Position numbers and translations under genes: made by a program
Notes under the pieces: generated by a model
Database searches by the model: none
What the model saw: the letters and a program-made list of their open reading frames with translations, nothing else
What the model was told of the DNA's origin: nothing
Shown here: positions 25,983 through 34,862 of the stretch, piece after piece
Layout of the letters: each line of letters starts with the position of its first letter
How positions within the stretch are numbered: the stretch's first letter is position 1
From: Gemmatimonadota bacterium
Lineage (GTDB): Bacteria > Gemmatimonadota > Gemmatimonadetes > Longimicrobiales > Gaopeijiaceae
Length of the DNA: 64,000 nucleotides
Direction: 5' to 3'
Assembly (NCBI GenBank): GCA_022560615.1
Contig: JADFSR010000016.1
Span: forward strand, 26,028 to 90,027

Positions 25983-27305
25983 CTAGCGGTTTCCGAATGA
26001 AATCACGACCTGCGCCAGCAGGTTCTCTCCGATGTCGCCGGTTTGCAGCGCGACAGCCGTAGAGAGGTTGAGCGGGCCGAGCACGAGGCTCACACCGCCG
26101 CTGTATTGAATTCCGTCGGTGATGACCGCTGCGCCACCCCGGAGGTGCAGGACCTTGAGGCCCCGGAACTCGGCGCCGGCGCCCAGATGAAACTTGGGCG
26201 ACAGCGCGATCCCTTCGTCGCTGAAACGATTGTGCAGGTCCCCTGAGATCGTGAAGTCCTCGGACAGGTCGAGCGCGGCCCCGACCTGAAGGGACGGCTT
26301 GAACGTCAGTGCGTCGACCGCCGCCTTCAGCATGGCGGGCGCGCCACCATAAGCCTCTGGATCGAAGCTGCTGTCGCTGCTACCCAGCTCCAACGAGGCT
26401 GTACCCGGTCGGTACGCCAGCTTCGCCACATCCCACTCGAAGGTGTTGAGCACGTTGGTCACGGACGCTCCGAGCGAGAAACGATCCTGCTTCATCATGA
26501 AGCCGAGGTCGAGTCCGATCCCCGTACCGCCGCCGGATGGATCGAAGTCGTCGCATTCTATGCCATCCCCCCTGTCAACGACTTCGCAGGAGTGTACCAT
26601 CGGGAAGTTCGCGTTCACCTCGATCGGATCCAGCTGCACGTTTCCCGAGCCGCGCCCGATGGCGAGTCCGTGGCCAACCGTGTACTTCAACGTGACGCCG
26701 AGCGCCATGTCCCCGGAGGCGGTGCTCAAGGGGATGCCGAGACTGACGCCTGCAGTCGTCATGGCGAAAGCGTCTATCGAAGCTCCGCCCAGATCGAGGC
26801 TGACGGCCGAGCCGGTCCTGCCGGCGTTTCCGAACAGCAACGCTTCCATCATCCCGGGGGGCAGGTTGACGGCGGCGGAAACGATGGTGGACGCTTGAAG
26901 GCCGATGTTGCCGAGGGTCAGCGCGAATTCGGAGACGTCGGCGCCGACCGTGCCCGTTTGGCCGCCCTGAGCGGTGATTTCGTCCAGCCAAGTCTGCTTG
27001 GTGGCGTTCGGTACGAGGATCCCATCGAATTTGGCTAGGTCGCTCAAGGTGATCGGATCTAGTCCGGACCGAAGCTGGAGCGACAGGAGGGGGAACGTGA
27101 GGCTGAACCCCGACCCGGGCATGGCAAGCCCCGCGGGATTGACGCTGATCGCGCCGAAGCCGCGTACCGTGGCGGTATTGTTGCCGGACAGGCCGAGCGT
27201 CGACGCGCTTGCGTTGGCGAGTTGGGCCGCTGCCGGTACTGGCATGAGTCCCCCGGCGGCGAGAGCCGCCAAGGCGATCGAAGCGAAAAATCTGTTCGTG
27301 CGCAT
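25983..27305 (-). CDS. Outer-membrane beta-barrel-like exported protein (DUF5723-like)
   Basis: A 440-aa protein; ATG preceded by AGGAGA. Signal peptide: IALAALAAGGLMPVPAAAQ. The mature part alternates hydrophobic and polar residues in strand-like stretches and ends in VVISFGNR, an outer-membrane barrel style C-terminus. Near the N-terminus NNTATVRGFGAISVNPAGLA resembles the NPA-G motif of PorV/FadL/DUF5723-type barrels. Two cysteines occur in SCEVVDRGDGIECDD. It is the second gene of a pair with the lipoprotein gene 10 bp upstream. Cargo or substrate unknown. Confidence 0.75.
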   Translation of the reverse strand: MRTNRFFASIALAALAAGGLMPVPAAAQLANASASTLGLSGNNTATVRGFGAISVNPAGLAMPGSGFSLTFPLLSLQLRSGLDPITLSDLAKFDGILVPNATKQTWLDEITAQGGQTGTVGADVSEFALTLGNIGLQASTIVSAAVNLPPGMMEALLFGNAGRTGSAVSLDLGGASIDAFAMTTAGVSLGIPLSTASGDMALGVTLKYTVGHGLAIGRGSGNVQLDPIEVNANFPMVHSCEVVDRGDGIECDDFDPSGGGTGIGLDLGFMMKQDRFSLGASVTNVLNTFEWDVAKLAYRPGTASLELGSSDSSFDPEAYGGAPAMLKAAVDALTFKPSLQVGAALDLSEDFTISGDLHNRFSDEGIALSPKFHLGAGAEFRGLKVLHLRGGAAVITDGIQYSGGVSLVLGPLNLSTAVALQTGDIGENLLAQVVISFGNR

Positions 27306-27315
27306 GGTTTCTCTC

Positions 27316-28329
27316 CTAACCGATTCGGATGGTTGCGTCGAGCGTGACCTGGATGGTCATTTCCTGGCCCGGGGTCACCGTGATCGATCCACCGCTCGCG
27401 GTTCCCGATCCCGAGAAGGTGATGTCGGGCTGGCCGAGCCACATCCGCAGTTCATCGTTCGTGTAGGTGATGCTTGTGCTGGACGCAGCGCTGGCATCGA
27501 TCGAGAGGGTCTTCGACGTGGGACCGATGACGATCGTCGCGGAAACCGAAATGCCGAACGGGTTCACGATATCCAGTACGAGCGAGGCCTCCTGGATTCG
27601 GTCGATCAGTTGGCTGTCGATGTCCTCGACGTCCAGTGGCTCGGCGTCGAATTCGACCGATTGGCCCGTGACGTTCACGGTCGCCGAGCTGACGAGCAGA
27701 GATGTCGTGGTCGCTGTAACGGTGATCTGGTCGCTGGTATCGATCAGGGATACCTGCCCCCCCTTGGAGACGACGTCCACGGAGGCGAAGAACGTCGTGC
27801 CAATGCTCTTCGATGCGATCGAGATCGTTCTCGTCAGGGTGCCGCCTGCGGTCATCGCCTCTGTGGCGCCGTCGATGACGACTTGGCCGAGCTCGGCGCC
27901 GCCCTGCCCGTCGGAGATCGTGACCGTGAGCGTGCCGCCACCCGCGATCGGATCGAAAGAGAAGCCGTTTGCGATCTGGATCTCAATCGACGCGCTCGAG
28001 ATCATGGCGGCCGTGACGCCGGCCGGCAGGTCCTCACTCGCGCTGAAGGAAGTCGTGAACGGGGGGGCAGGCACCGTGAGGCCATTCAAAGCCACGCAGC
28101 CGGCGCAACTACTGGCCAGCGTTTGGTTCGTAACGAACGGGTCGATGCTCACACTGAAGTTACTGCCGCTTACCGCGACACCCGCGGGCAGCAATTGCTC
28201 GACCGACAAAGTCGTCTCTTCGATCGGGATGATCCACCGCTGCTCCAGAATCGGAGGCTCGGTGGGGATTTCACATCCGGCGAAGAGAAGGCATCCCGCA
28301 GCAACGGGTGCCAGCCAGGGAAGCTTCAT
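27316..28329 (-). CDS. Beta-rich surface lipoprotein
   Basis: A 337-aa protein with a clear lipoprotein signal (MKLPWLAPVAAGCLLFAGC, lipobox LLFAGC) followed by EIPTEPPILEQRW. The rest is Ser/Thr/Val/Ile-rich with few charged residues, reading as repeated beta strands, and ends QVTLDATIRIG. One internal CAGC pair (SSCAGCVALNG). No enzyme motif. It is followed by the barrel-like gene 10 bp downstream, suggesting an outer-membrane assembly in which lipoprotein and barrel interact. I do not recognise a named family. Confidence 0.7.
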   Translation of the reverse strand: MKLPWLAPVAAGCLLFAGCEIPTEPPILEQRWIIPIEETTLSVEQLLPAGVAVSGSNFSVSIDPFVTNQTLASSCAGCVALNGLTVPAPPFTTSFSASEDLPAGVTAAMISSASIEIQIANGFSFDPIAGGGTLTVTISDGQGGAELGQVVIDGATEAMTAGGTLTRTISIASKSIGTTFFASVDVVSKGGQVSLIDTSDQITVTATTTSLLVSSATVNVTGQSVEFDAEPLDVEDIDSQLIDRIQEASLVLDIVNPFGISVSATIVIGPTSKTLSIDASAASSTSITYTNDELRMWLGQPDITFSGSGTASGGSITVTPGQEMTIQVTLDATIRIG

Positions 28330-28735
28330 GAGCTACTCCTTATGCATATGCAGCCAGAGAATGATGCGTTGTAGCCAGAGAACGATGCGCGACGGACGAG
28401 CGCCGACGGGTGCGAGCGACTGCGGATTCTCGGTGTGCAAGGGAGCTCCGGGTCAAGGGAGATCTCCTGACGCACCGCTCACGTTCGGAGGTCGGCCGGT
28501 GGAGATGGGTTGTAGGACTCCACTCGAGGGCGCGCTGCGAGATCCGTGCCGACTCCGGAATCGCTAGAGTTCAGGGCGTCTCCGGCGAGAGCTAGGCAAA
28601 ATTTGCTCGAGATCGTGCACTTCTTGCCGTTCTTGATGCCAAGAGCAGCCATGCGCCCAGGACTTCGGGACCTCTCGGCGCACGATTAACTTTGGCTCGC
28701 TCCAGCCTTCGTGCCTCTTACAAACGCGCTGATTC
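28330..28735. other. Intergenic region between divergent lipoprotein gene and lepA
   Basis: About 400 bp with no convincing ORF. It must hold both divergent promoters. It contains the tandem 21-bp repeat at 28350-28391; no riboswitch, tRNA or terminator was recognised. The part nearest lepA is relatively AT-rich (CGATTAACTTTGG at 28683-28695). Confidence 0.5.
28350..28391. repeat. Two tandem 21-bp units
   Basis: Two adjacent copies of GCAGCCAGAGAATGATGCG plus two bases, the second reading GTAGCCAGAGAACGATGCG: 17 of 19 shared bases match. They sit 20-60 bp upstream of the lipoprotein start, where a regulator could bind twice, or could be a simple slippage duplication. Confidence 0.7.
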
Positions 28736-30538
28736 TTGGACACAGATCGGATCCGCAACTTTTGCATCGTGGCGCACATCGACCACGGCAAATCGACGTT
28801 GGCCGACCGGCTCCTGGAAAGCACTCAGACGCTCAGCCCCCGGCAGATGCGAGCGCAGGTGCTCGACGACAACGAGCTCGAGCGCGAGCGTGGGATCACG
28901 ATCAAGCTGCACGCGGTCCGCATGGCGTATCAGGCCGGGGACGGGGAGGAGTATGAGCTGAACCTCATCGACACGCCGGGGCACGTGGACTTCACGTACG
29001 AGGTGTCGCGCTCGCTGGCGGCCTGCGAAGGGGCGATCCTCGTCGTCGACGCGACCCAGGGTGTACAGGCCCAGACGCTCTCGAACCTCTTTCTGGCGCT
29101 CGAAGCCGACCTGGAGATCATCCCGGTCATCAACAAGATCGACCTGCCGGGGGCGGAACCCGAGCGACGGCGGGACGAAGTCGTCGACCTGCTGGGCGTC
29201 GACGCTGCCTCCGTGCTCATGGCGAGCGCGAAGGAAGGCATCGGCATCGACGAGATCCTCGAGGCGGTCATCGAACGAGTGCCCGCGCCCGAGGGTGACA
29301 AGAATGCGCCGCTGCGTGCACTCATCTTCGACTCGTATTACGACAAGTACCTCGGAGCGGTACCCTCGATTCGGGTCGTGGACGGCACCATCAAGGCCGG
29401 AACGAAGATCACGTTCGGCACCGTCGATGCGAAGTACGAAGTCACCGAGGTCGGGAGCCTACGCCTGGGCCGCGTGCCCCGTCCGGAGCTCACGCCAGGG
29501 CAGGTGGGGTATGTCGTCGCCACGATCAGAGCGGTCGCCCATACCAAGGTAGGAGACACGATCCTCGATGCTGAGAACCGCGCGGACGAGCTCCTGCAGG
29601 GGTACAAGGAAGCCCGTCCAATGGTGTTCGCAGGCCTATACCCGACGGACACGGACGACTACGAGGACCTACGTGACGCGCTGGAGCGCCTCCGACTCAA
29701 CGACGCGTCCCTGCACTACGAACCGGAGACGTCGATCGCGCTCGGCTTCGGCTTCCGGTGCGGGTTTCTCGGGCTACTCCACATGGAGATCGTTCAGGAA
29801 CGCCTCGATCGAGAGTTCGGCGTCGAGCTCATCACGACGGTTCCGAACGTGAAATACTACGTAACGTTGACCGACGGCTCGGACTTGCACGTCGAGAGCC
29901 CGACCGCGCTCCCCGACCCCGGGCGAATCGAGTCGATCGCCGAACCCATCGTGCGGGCGCGTATCCTCTGCCCGTCCGAGTACATCGGGAACGTGCAGAA
30001 GCTCTGCCACGAGCGCAGGGGAACCTTCAAAGGCATGAACTATCTGGATCCCCAGCGCGTCGAATTGGACTTCGAGTTACCACTCTCCGAGATCGTGCTC
30101 GACTTCTATGACCGCCTCAAGAGCGGTACGCGTGGCTATGCTGGGCTCGACTACGAGTTCATCGAGATGCGGCCGGACAAGCTCGTCCGCCTGGACATTC
30201 TGGTGAACGGCGATCCGGTGGACGCGTTCAGCGTGATCATCCACGAAGACAAGGCCTTCCTGTATGGCCGTGACCTGGTGCGGAAGCTCAAGAAACTGAT
30301 CCCGCGGCAGCAGTTTGCGGTCACGCTCCAGGCGGCCATCGGCAACAACGTCATCGCCCGCGCAAGCGTGAAGGCGCTCAGGAAGAACGTGACCGCCAAG
30401 TGCTACGGCGGTGACATCACCCGTAAGCGCAAGCTGCTTGAACGACAAAAAGAGGGAAAGAAGCGCATGAAGTTGGTCGGGACCGTGGAGATCCCTCAGG
30501 AGGCCTTTCTCGCCGTGCTGCACCTGGGTGACGATTGA
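28736..30538 (+). CDS. lepA: Elongation factor 4 (translational GTPase LepA)
   Basis: Ribosome-associated GTPase, 600 aa, normal length. Start is TTG 28736: a stop codon (TGA 28730-28732) lies two codons upstream, and the next residues [20 protein letters not shown] match the canonical N-terminus, so no other start is available. G1 [10 protein letters not shown]2/G3 with [17 protein letters not shown]4 VINKIDLP and the LepA-specific C-terminal domain ([20 protein letters not shown]) are all present. No clear Shine-Dalgarno. It heads the run of overlapping genes to 34826. Confidence 0.97.
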   Translation: MDTDRIRNFCIVAHIDHGKSTLADRLLESTQTLSPRQMRAQVLDDNELERERGITIKLHAVRMAYQAGDGEEYELNLIDTPGHVDFTYEVSRSLAACEGAILVVDATQGVQAQTLSNLFLALEADLEIIPVINKIDLPGAEPERRRDEVVDLLGVDAASVLMASAKEGIGIDEILEAVIERVPAPEGDKNAPLRALIFDSYYDKYLGAVPSIRVVDGTIKAGTKITFGTVDAKYEVTEVGSLRLGRVPRPELTPGQVGYVVATIRAVAHTKVGDTILDAENRADELLQGYKEARPMVFAGLYPTDTDDYEDLRDALERLRLNDASLHYEPETSIALGFGFRCGFLGLLHMEIVQERLDREFGVELITTVPNVKYYVTLTDGSDLHVESPTALPDPGRIESIAEPIVRARILCPSEYIGNVQKLCHERRGTFKGMNYLDPQRVELDFELPLSEIVLDFYDRLKSGTRGYAGLDYEFIEMRPDKLVRLDILVNGDPVDAFSVIIHEDKAFLYGRDLVRKLKKLIPRQQFAVTLQAAIGNNVIARASVKALRKNVTAKCYGGDITRKRKLLERQKEGKKRMKLVGTVEIPQEAFLAVLHLGDD

Positions 30539-31395
30539 ACGAGCGGGTCTCGGTCGTCCTCTCGACGTACGAACAGCCGCGCCCCTTGGCGCTGGCCTTG
30601 CGCGGATACGCACGCCAGACCCTCTCGGACTTCGAAGTGGTCGTCGCCGACGATGGTTCGGGGCCGGAGACGGCGAGCGTCGTGCGACGGGCCGCCGACC
30701 AGGGACTCGAAGTGCGCCATGTCTGGCACGCAGACCGGGGATTCCGGAAGACCGAGGCGCTCAATCGCGCGATCGTTGCCGCCTACGGCGCGTACCTGAT
30801 CTTCAGCGACGGCGACTGCGTTCCCAGAGACGACTTCGTGGCCACACACGTCCGCCTTGCAGAACCGGACCGATTCCTGTCAGGTGGGTACCTGAAGCTT
30901 CCGGAGTCGGTGACACGGGCGGTGAACGAGACGGCCATCGACACCGGAGACGTCTTCGATGTGTCGTGGCTCCGGAGGAAGGGATACCGTCCGGGGCGTC
31001 GAGCCTTGCGGCTCACCAGGAGCCTCATGCTCGCTCGCGCACTCGACGCCATCACGCCGACACGACCGACCTGGAACGGACACAGTGCCTCGACTTGGAA
31101 GGAACACCTCGTGAGCGTCAACGGTTTCGACCTGGACATGGGGTGGGGTGGTCTCGACCGGGCCGTGGGCGAGCGGCTCGAGAACGCCGGCGTCCGCGGC
31201 AAGCAGATTCGGCACCGAGCGGTTTGTGTGCACCTGCACCACGAGCGCCCCTATAAGGACCCAGCGGCGACAGAGGCGAACCGGGACATCCGCGACCGTA
31301 TTCGTAGACATCGGGAGACGCGTGCGCCGAGCGGTCTGGCAGAAACCGAGGCCGTCGAGGTGGACGTGCGCATCGACCCTGAGACGACCGCGTGA
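30535..31395 (+). CDS. Family 2 glycosyltransferase
   Basis: A 286-aa protein, TTG start at 30535 overlapping the lepA stop (TTGA). GT-A fold: [19 protein letters not shown], nucleotide-sugar site [30 protein letters not shown] with the DxD-like acidic motif, and a C-terminal GT7C-like stretch [18 protein letters not shown] followed by [14 protein letters not shown]. No TM segment, so probably cytosolic or peripheral, acting on a lipid-linked or surface glycan. Neighbouring sugar kinases suggest a carbohydrate context; acceptor unknown. Confidence 0.88.
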   Translation: MNERVSVVLSTYEQPRPLALALRGYARQTLSDFEVVVADDGSGPETASVVRRAADQGLEVRHVWHADRGFRKTEALNRAIVAAYGAYLIFSDGDCVPRDDFVATHVRLAEPDRFLSGGYLKLPESVTRAVNETAIDTGDVFDVSWLRRKGYRPGRRALRLTRSLMLARALDAITPTRPTWNGHSASTWKEHLVSVNGFDLDMGWGGLDRAVGERLENAGVRGKQIRHRAVCVHLHHERPYKDPAATEANRDIRDRIRRHRETRAPSGLAETEAVEVDVRIDPETTA

Positions 31396-32378
31396 GCGGC
31401 CGCTGGGTCGTCGGCGTCGACATCGGGGGCACCAACCTTGTTGTGGGTCTTGTCCCGGTCGGGGGAGGCGATCCGGTGGCTTTGCGCTCTCGTGCCACCG
31501 AGCCCGAGCGCGGTGCGGACGCTGCAGTGGCGGATATCAAGCGCATGGCCGGAGACGCGATCGCGGAAGTCCTCGACGGCCACGGCGGTTCGCGCGACGA
31601 TATCGTCGGCGTCGGGATCGGTTGCCCGGGCCCCCTCGACCTCGATGCGGGGATCGTGATCGCGACGCCAAACCTCGGGTGGACCGACTATCCCATCCGC
31701 GACCGCATCGCGCATGCACTCGGTTTGCCGGCCACGCTCGACAACGACGCCAACTGCGCCACTTATGGCGAATGGTGGCAAGGGGCAGGGCGGGGCGTCG
31801 ACTCTCTCGTGGGCGTCACGCTGGGCACAGGGATCGGCGGCGGGGTGATGCTCGGTGGCCGTATCGTGCGCGGCGCCTCGGGGAGCGCGGGTGAGATCGG
31901 CCACACGACGATCGATCTCAACGGGCGGCGCTGTGCGTGTGGTAACTACGGATGCCTGGAGGCGTATGCGTCCGGCCCGAACATCGCCGCGCGTGCGCGG
32001 GAAGGCCTAGAGGCCGGCTACGAGTCAGTGTTGTCGGAGCTGGTGGAGAATGACCTCGAACGAATCACGGCCGTGACCGTGTACGAGGCCCTCGTGCTAG
32101 GCGATGAGTACGCTCACGAAGTGATGCTCGAGACCGCCAAGATTCTCGGAGCCGGCATCGCCAATATCGTGAACACGCTCAACCCGGAGATCGTCGTCAT
32201 CGTTGGAGGCGTCACACGTGCGGGCGACCACCTGTTCGTACCGTTGCGCTCCGAGGTACGCCGTCGGGCCTTCAAGTCCGCGGTCGACGCGTGCGAGATC
32301 GTGCCGGGGGAGCTCCCGGAAACCGCCGGTGTGATCGGTGCCGCCGGCATCTTCATCACGGAGGGTCTAGAAGCGTGA
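31392..32378 (+). CDS. ROK-family glucokinase
   Basis: A 328-aa sugar kinase, GTG start overlapping the preceding stop (GTGA). Phosphate-1 motif VVGVDIGGTNLVVGLV, catalytic region LDNDANCATYGEWWQG, GTGIGGGVMLGG, the ROK zinc site CACGNYGCLEAYASG (CxCGxxGCxE), and the C-terminal NIVNTLNPEIVVIVGGV. The presence of the zinc motif and of IGHTTID fits glucokinase rather than a ROK repressor, as there is no N-terminal helix-turn-helix. Substrate glucose is inferred. Confidence 0.92.
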   Translation: MSGRWVVGVDIGGTNLVVGLVPVGGGDPVALRSRATEPERGADAAVADIKRMAGDAIAEVLDGHGGSRDDIVGVGIGCPGPLDLDAGIVIATPNLGWTDYPIRDRIAHALGLPATLDNDANCATYGEWWQGAGRGVDSLVGVTLGTGIGGGVMLGGRIVRGASGSAGEIGHTTIDLNGRRCACGNYGCLEAYASGPNIAARAREGLEAGYESVLSELVENDLERITAVTVYEALVLGDEYAHEVMLETAKILGAGIANIVNTLNPEIVVIVGGVTRAGDHLFVPLRSEVRRRAFKSAVDACEIVPGELPETAGVIGAAGIFITEGLEA

Positions 32379-33364
32379 CGCAGCCGCGCGTGCTCGGCGT
32401 AATCGGATCGCTGGTCTGGGATCGGATCTGGGACCGTGATGGCCGTTCCGAGCCGATCGAGGAATGGGGTGGCATCGGGTACGCGCTCGGCGCGCTCAGT
32501 GCTTCGATTCCCAGCGGATGGCGACTGCTCCCGATCCTCAAGTTGGGTCGTGACCTCGCCGAGGACGGCCGCCGCTTCCTCCGGAGCATTCCGGGCGTCG
32601 ATGACTCGGGGATCATCGTGGTGCCCGAGCCGAACAACCGGGTCGAACTGCGATACGAGGACGATGCGCGGCGCATGGAACGGCTCACGGGAGGGGTGCC
32701 ACCCTGGACCTGGCCGGAGCTGGCGCCGGTGGTCGAGCTGTGTGACGCGCTCTACGTGAACTTCATCTCGGGCTTCGAGATGGACTTGGACACCGCACAA
32801 GCATTGCGCGTGGGGTACCGTGGGCCGACGTACGCCGATCTTCACTCGCTTTTCCTCCACATGACCCAGCATGGCGTGCGAGTGCCTCGGACTCTCCAGG
32901 CTTGGGAAGCGTGGCTGCGGTGCTTCGACGCGGTCCAGATGAACGAGGACGAATTCGAGCTGCTCGGTGCTCAGGGTGACCCTTGGGCGTTCGCCGCCGG
33001 GGCGCTTGGCCCCGGCCTGCGGCTCATCACCGTGACGCTCGGGCATCGGGGCGCCGCGTTCGTGTCTTCCGCCGACTTCGTTTCCGACCCGAAGCTCTGG
33101 CGGCAGGACAAACGGGTCGCTGTGTCGACCGGCGTGCACAGCGGCAAGGTCGGGCTTCTCGGCCTCCCCAGAATCGGAGATCCCACGGGTTGCGGGGACG
33201 TCTGGGGTGCGACGGCTTTCGCTCGGATGCTGGGAGGAGACGACCTCGAGAGCGCGATGACCCATGCGAACCGGCTAGCCGGGCGAAACGTAGATCACCG
33301 GGGCGCGCGGGGGCTGTTCCGACACCTGGTGGGGAGACTCTCACACGTGGAGGGGGGTGAGTGA
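32375..33364 (+). CDS. PfkB-family carbohydrate kinase-like protein
   Basis: A 329-aa protein from GTG 32375, again a GTGA overlap. The N-terminus VLGVIGSLVWDRIWDRDG and EEWGGIGYALGALSASIP match PfkB N-terminal motifs. The ATP/anion-hole motif is GDPTGCGDVWGATAFARML near the C-terminus, with the catalytic Asp. A middle insert (NFISGFEMDLDTAQALRV, PTYADLHSLFLHMTQHGV) is less conserved. Sugar or nucleoside substrate cannot be predicted. It is coupled to the ROK kinase and the STAS/GHKL gene. Confidence 0.85.
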   Translation: MTQPRVLGVIGSLVWDRIWDRDGRSEPIEEWGGIGYALGALSASIPSGWRLLPILKLGRDLAEDGRRFLRSIPGVDDSGIIVVPEPNNRVELRYEDDARRMERLTGGVPPWTWPELAPVVELCDALYVNFISGFEMDLDTAQALRVGYRGPTYADLHSLFLHMTQHGVRVPRTLQAWEAWLRCFDAVQMNEDEFELLGAQGDPWAFAAGALGPGLRLITVTLGHRGAAFVSSADFVSDPKLWRQDKRVAVSTGVHSGKVGLLGLPRIGDPTGCGDVWGATAFARMLGGDDLESAMTHANRLAGRNVDHRGARGLFRHLVGRLSHVEGGE

Positions 33365-34248
33365 AGGTAGTCCCAGTGCCAGGATCGCTGGACCACCAGA
33401 CGGTCGACGACCTGCTCGACGCCGTCACGTCGATGCGCGAGGAGCGATCGCTCTTCGACGCCCGTCACGTGCGCTGGGTCGACCCGAACGGCATGGTGGC
33501 CCTCCTGGCGGCGGGGACGGTCGCAAGAGACCGCCAGGGCGCGCTGCCGCGTTTGGAGTTGCCCGAGAGCGTCGACGTGCTCGGTTACCTCAGTCGGATG
33601 GGCTTCTTTCGGGAGGCTCAGGGAATCTTCGAGCTCGATGGACATGCGCCGCGTCGTGGTTCGCTTCCCTCGGACGTCCTGCTCGAGATCACCCCCATCG
33701 AGGGGAATGCGGACGTGCACAAGGTCATCGACCGAGTGCAGAGCGGGGCCGGCGCTGTGCTCGCGTCGAAACTCCACTACCCGGCGACAGCGGTCGTGCC
33801 GTTCTCGGTCATCCTCTCGGAGGTGTGTCAGAACATTATCGAGCACGCGGACGCCCCGGGGTGGGTCGCCGCGCAAGCGTACAACTGGGCGCGGCGGCTC
33901 GGGCGGTACGTCGTGGTGATCTCCGTCATGGACCTCGGCCGCGGCTTCCGCGGTTCTCTCACTGACGAGCACGCGGCGCGATACGGAGACAGGTGGGGTG
34001 ATACGACCGCGCTCGAGGCTGCGTTCCTTCATGGACTTACTCGCTTTCCGGACTCCGGCCGCGGGCAAGGAATCCAACAGATTCGTCGTCAAGTGCAGCG
34101 CTGGAACGGCGCGATTACGATCCGGAGCGGCACCGCGCGCATCGGTCAAGTCCCGGAATGGGACGACTCGCCGCCGCTCATCGATACGCTCGAACCGTTT
34201 CCTGGCGCTCAGATCAGCATCATCCTTCCCGCGCGGGTCGACGCATGA
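33361..34248 (+). CDS. STAS-like plus GHKL ATPase protein (anti-sigma-type kinase candidate)
   Basis: A 295-aa protein, GTG start, GTGA overlap. The N-terminal ~110 residues look like a STAS or MEDS-like domain (VDDLLDAVTSMREERSLFDA, RHVRWVDPNGMVALLAAG). Residues from about 150 form a histidine-kinase-like ATPase: N-box VILSEVCQNIIEHADAPGW, G1 region VISVMDLGRGFRGSL, G2 region GRGQGIQQIRRQVQRW. No dimerisation His box or TM. Proteins with this layout act in partner-switching (RsbW/SpoIIAB-like) signalling. The next gene encodes a STAS-type protein, giving a possible kinase/target pair. Confidence 0.75.
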   Translation: MKVVPVPGSLDHQTVDDLLDAVTSMREERSLFDARHVRWVDPNGMVALLAAGTVARDRQGALPRLELPESVDVLGYLSRMGFFREAQGIFELDGHAPRRGSLPSDVLLEITPIEGNADVHKVIDRVQSGAGAVLASKLHYPATAVVPFSVILSEVCQNIIEHADAPGWVAAQAYNWARRLGRYVVVISVMDLGRGFRGSLTDEHAARYGDRWGDTTALEAAFLHGLTRFPDSGRGQGIQQIRRQVQRWNGAITIRSGTARIGQVPEWDDSPPLIDTLEPFPGAQISIILPARVDA

Positions 34249-34826
34249 GCGACGTCCCTCCGGATCTCATCGCGATCGACGTCGGCAGCCTGGTCCAGAA
34301 GACGGTCACATCGCTCTACTCGCACCTGGTCACCCGCCCCACGGGTCGCGCGGTGCGCATGGCGATCGAGACGCAACTGAGTGGTGCGGGGGAGCGGTCG
34401 CTCTCCCTCATCGATCTATCCGAGGTGACGATTCTCGACTACTCGTGCGCGGACGAGGTCGTCGCAAAGCTTCTGCAGCGGTATCACGACGATGGCATAC
34501 ACCAGGCGTTCTTCGTGTTCTGTGGAATACGCGAGCCACATCGGGACCAGATCCAGGTCGTGTTGGAGCGCCAGAGTCTGATCGCGGTCGGCGAAACCGA
34601 GGCGGGCAGTTTCGAGTTGCTCGGTGCCCCGGGGCCGGCCGAGGCGGCCAGCTGGCGGACGCTCGAACAACACGGGCTCGTTACGACGGAGGAGTTGACC
34701 GACGTCTACCCGGAAGAGGACGCGCGCTCAGCACTCGACCAGCTGGTCGAGCGTCGCGTCGCGTTTCGGAGTCCTGTTTCGGGCCGGTACCATGCGCTCA
34801 GCCGGCTAGTTCAGCATCTCTTGTAG
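34245..34826 (+). CDS. STAS-like protein with C-terminal winged-helix-like segment
   Basis: A 193-aa protein from ATG 34245 (ATGA overlap with the GHKL gene). The first ~120 residues resemble a STAS or STAS-like domain: LSLIDLSEVTILDYSCADEV, VVAKLLQRYHDDGIHQAFF. The tail reads as a small winged helix (WRTLEQHGLVTTEELTDVYP, ARSALDQLVERRVAFRSP, YHALSRLVQHLL). Combined with the upstream GHKL ATPase it could be the anti-sigma antagonist or a DNA-binding output. The serine that would be phosphorylated is not certain (Ser in LDYSCADE is a candidate). Confidence 0.65.
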   Translation: MSDVPPDLIAIDVGSLVQKTVTSLYSHLVTRPTGRAVRMAIETQLSGAGERSLSLIDLSEVTILDYSCADEVVAKLLQRYHDDGIHQAFFVFCGIREPHRDQIQVVLERQSLIAVGETEAGSFELLGAPGPAEAASWRTLEQHGLVTTEELTDVYPEEDARSALDQLVERRVAFRSPVSGRYHALSRLVQHLL

Positions 34827-34862
34827 GCGCGCATCTGCGTGGCCTCGACCTAGGGAGGCACC

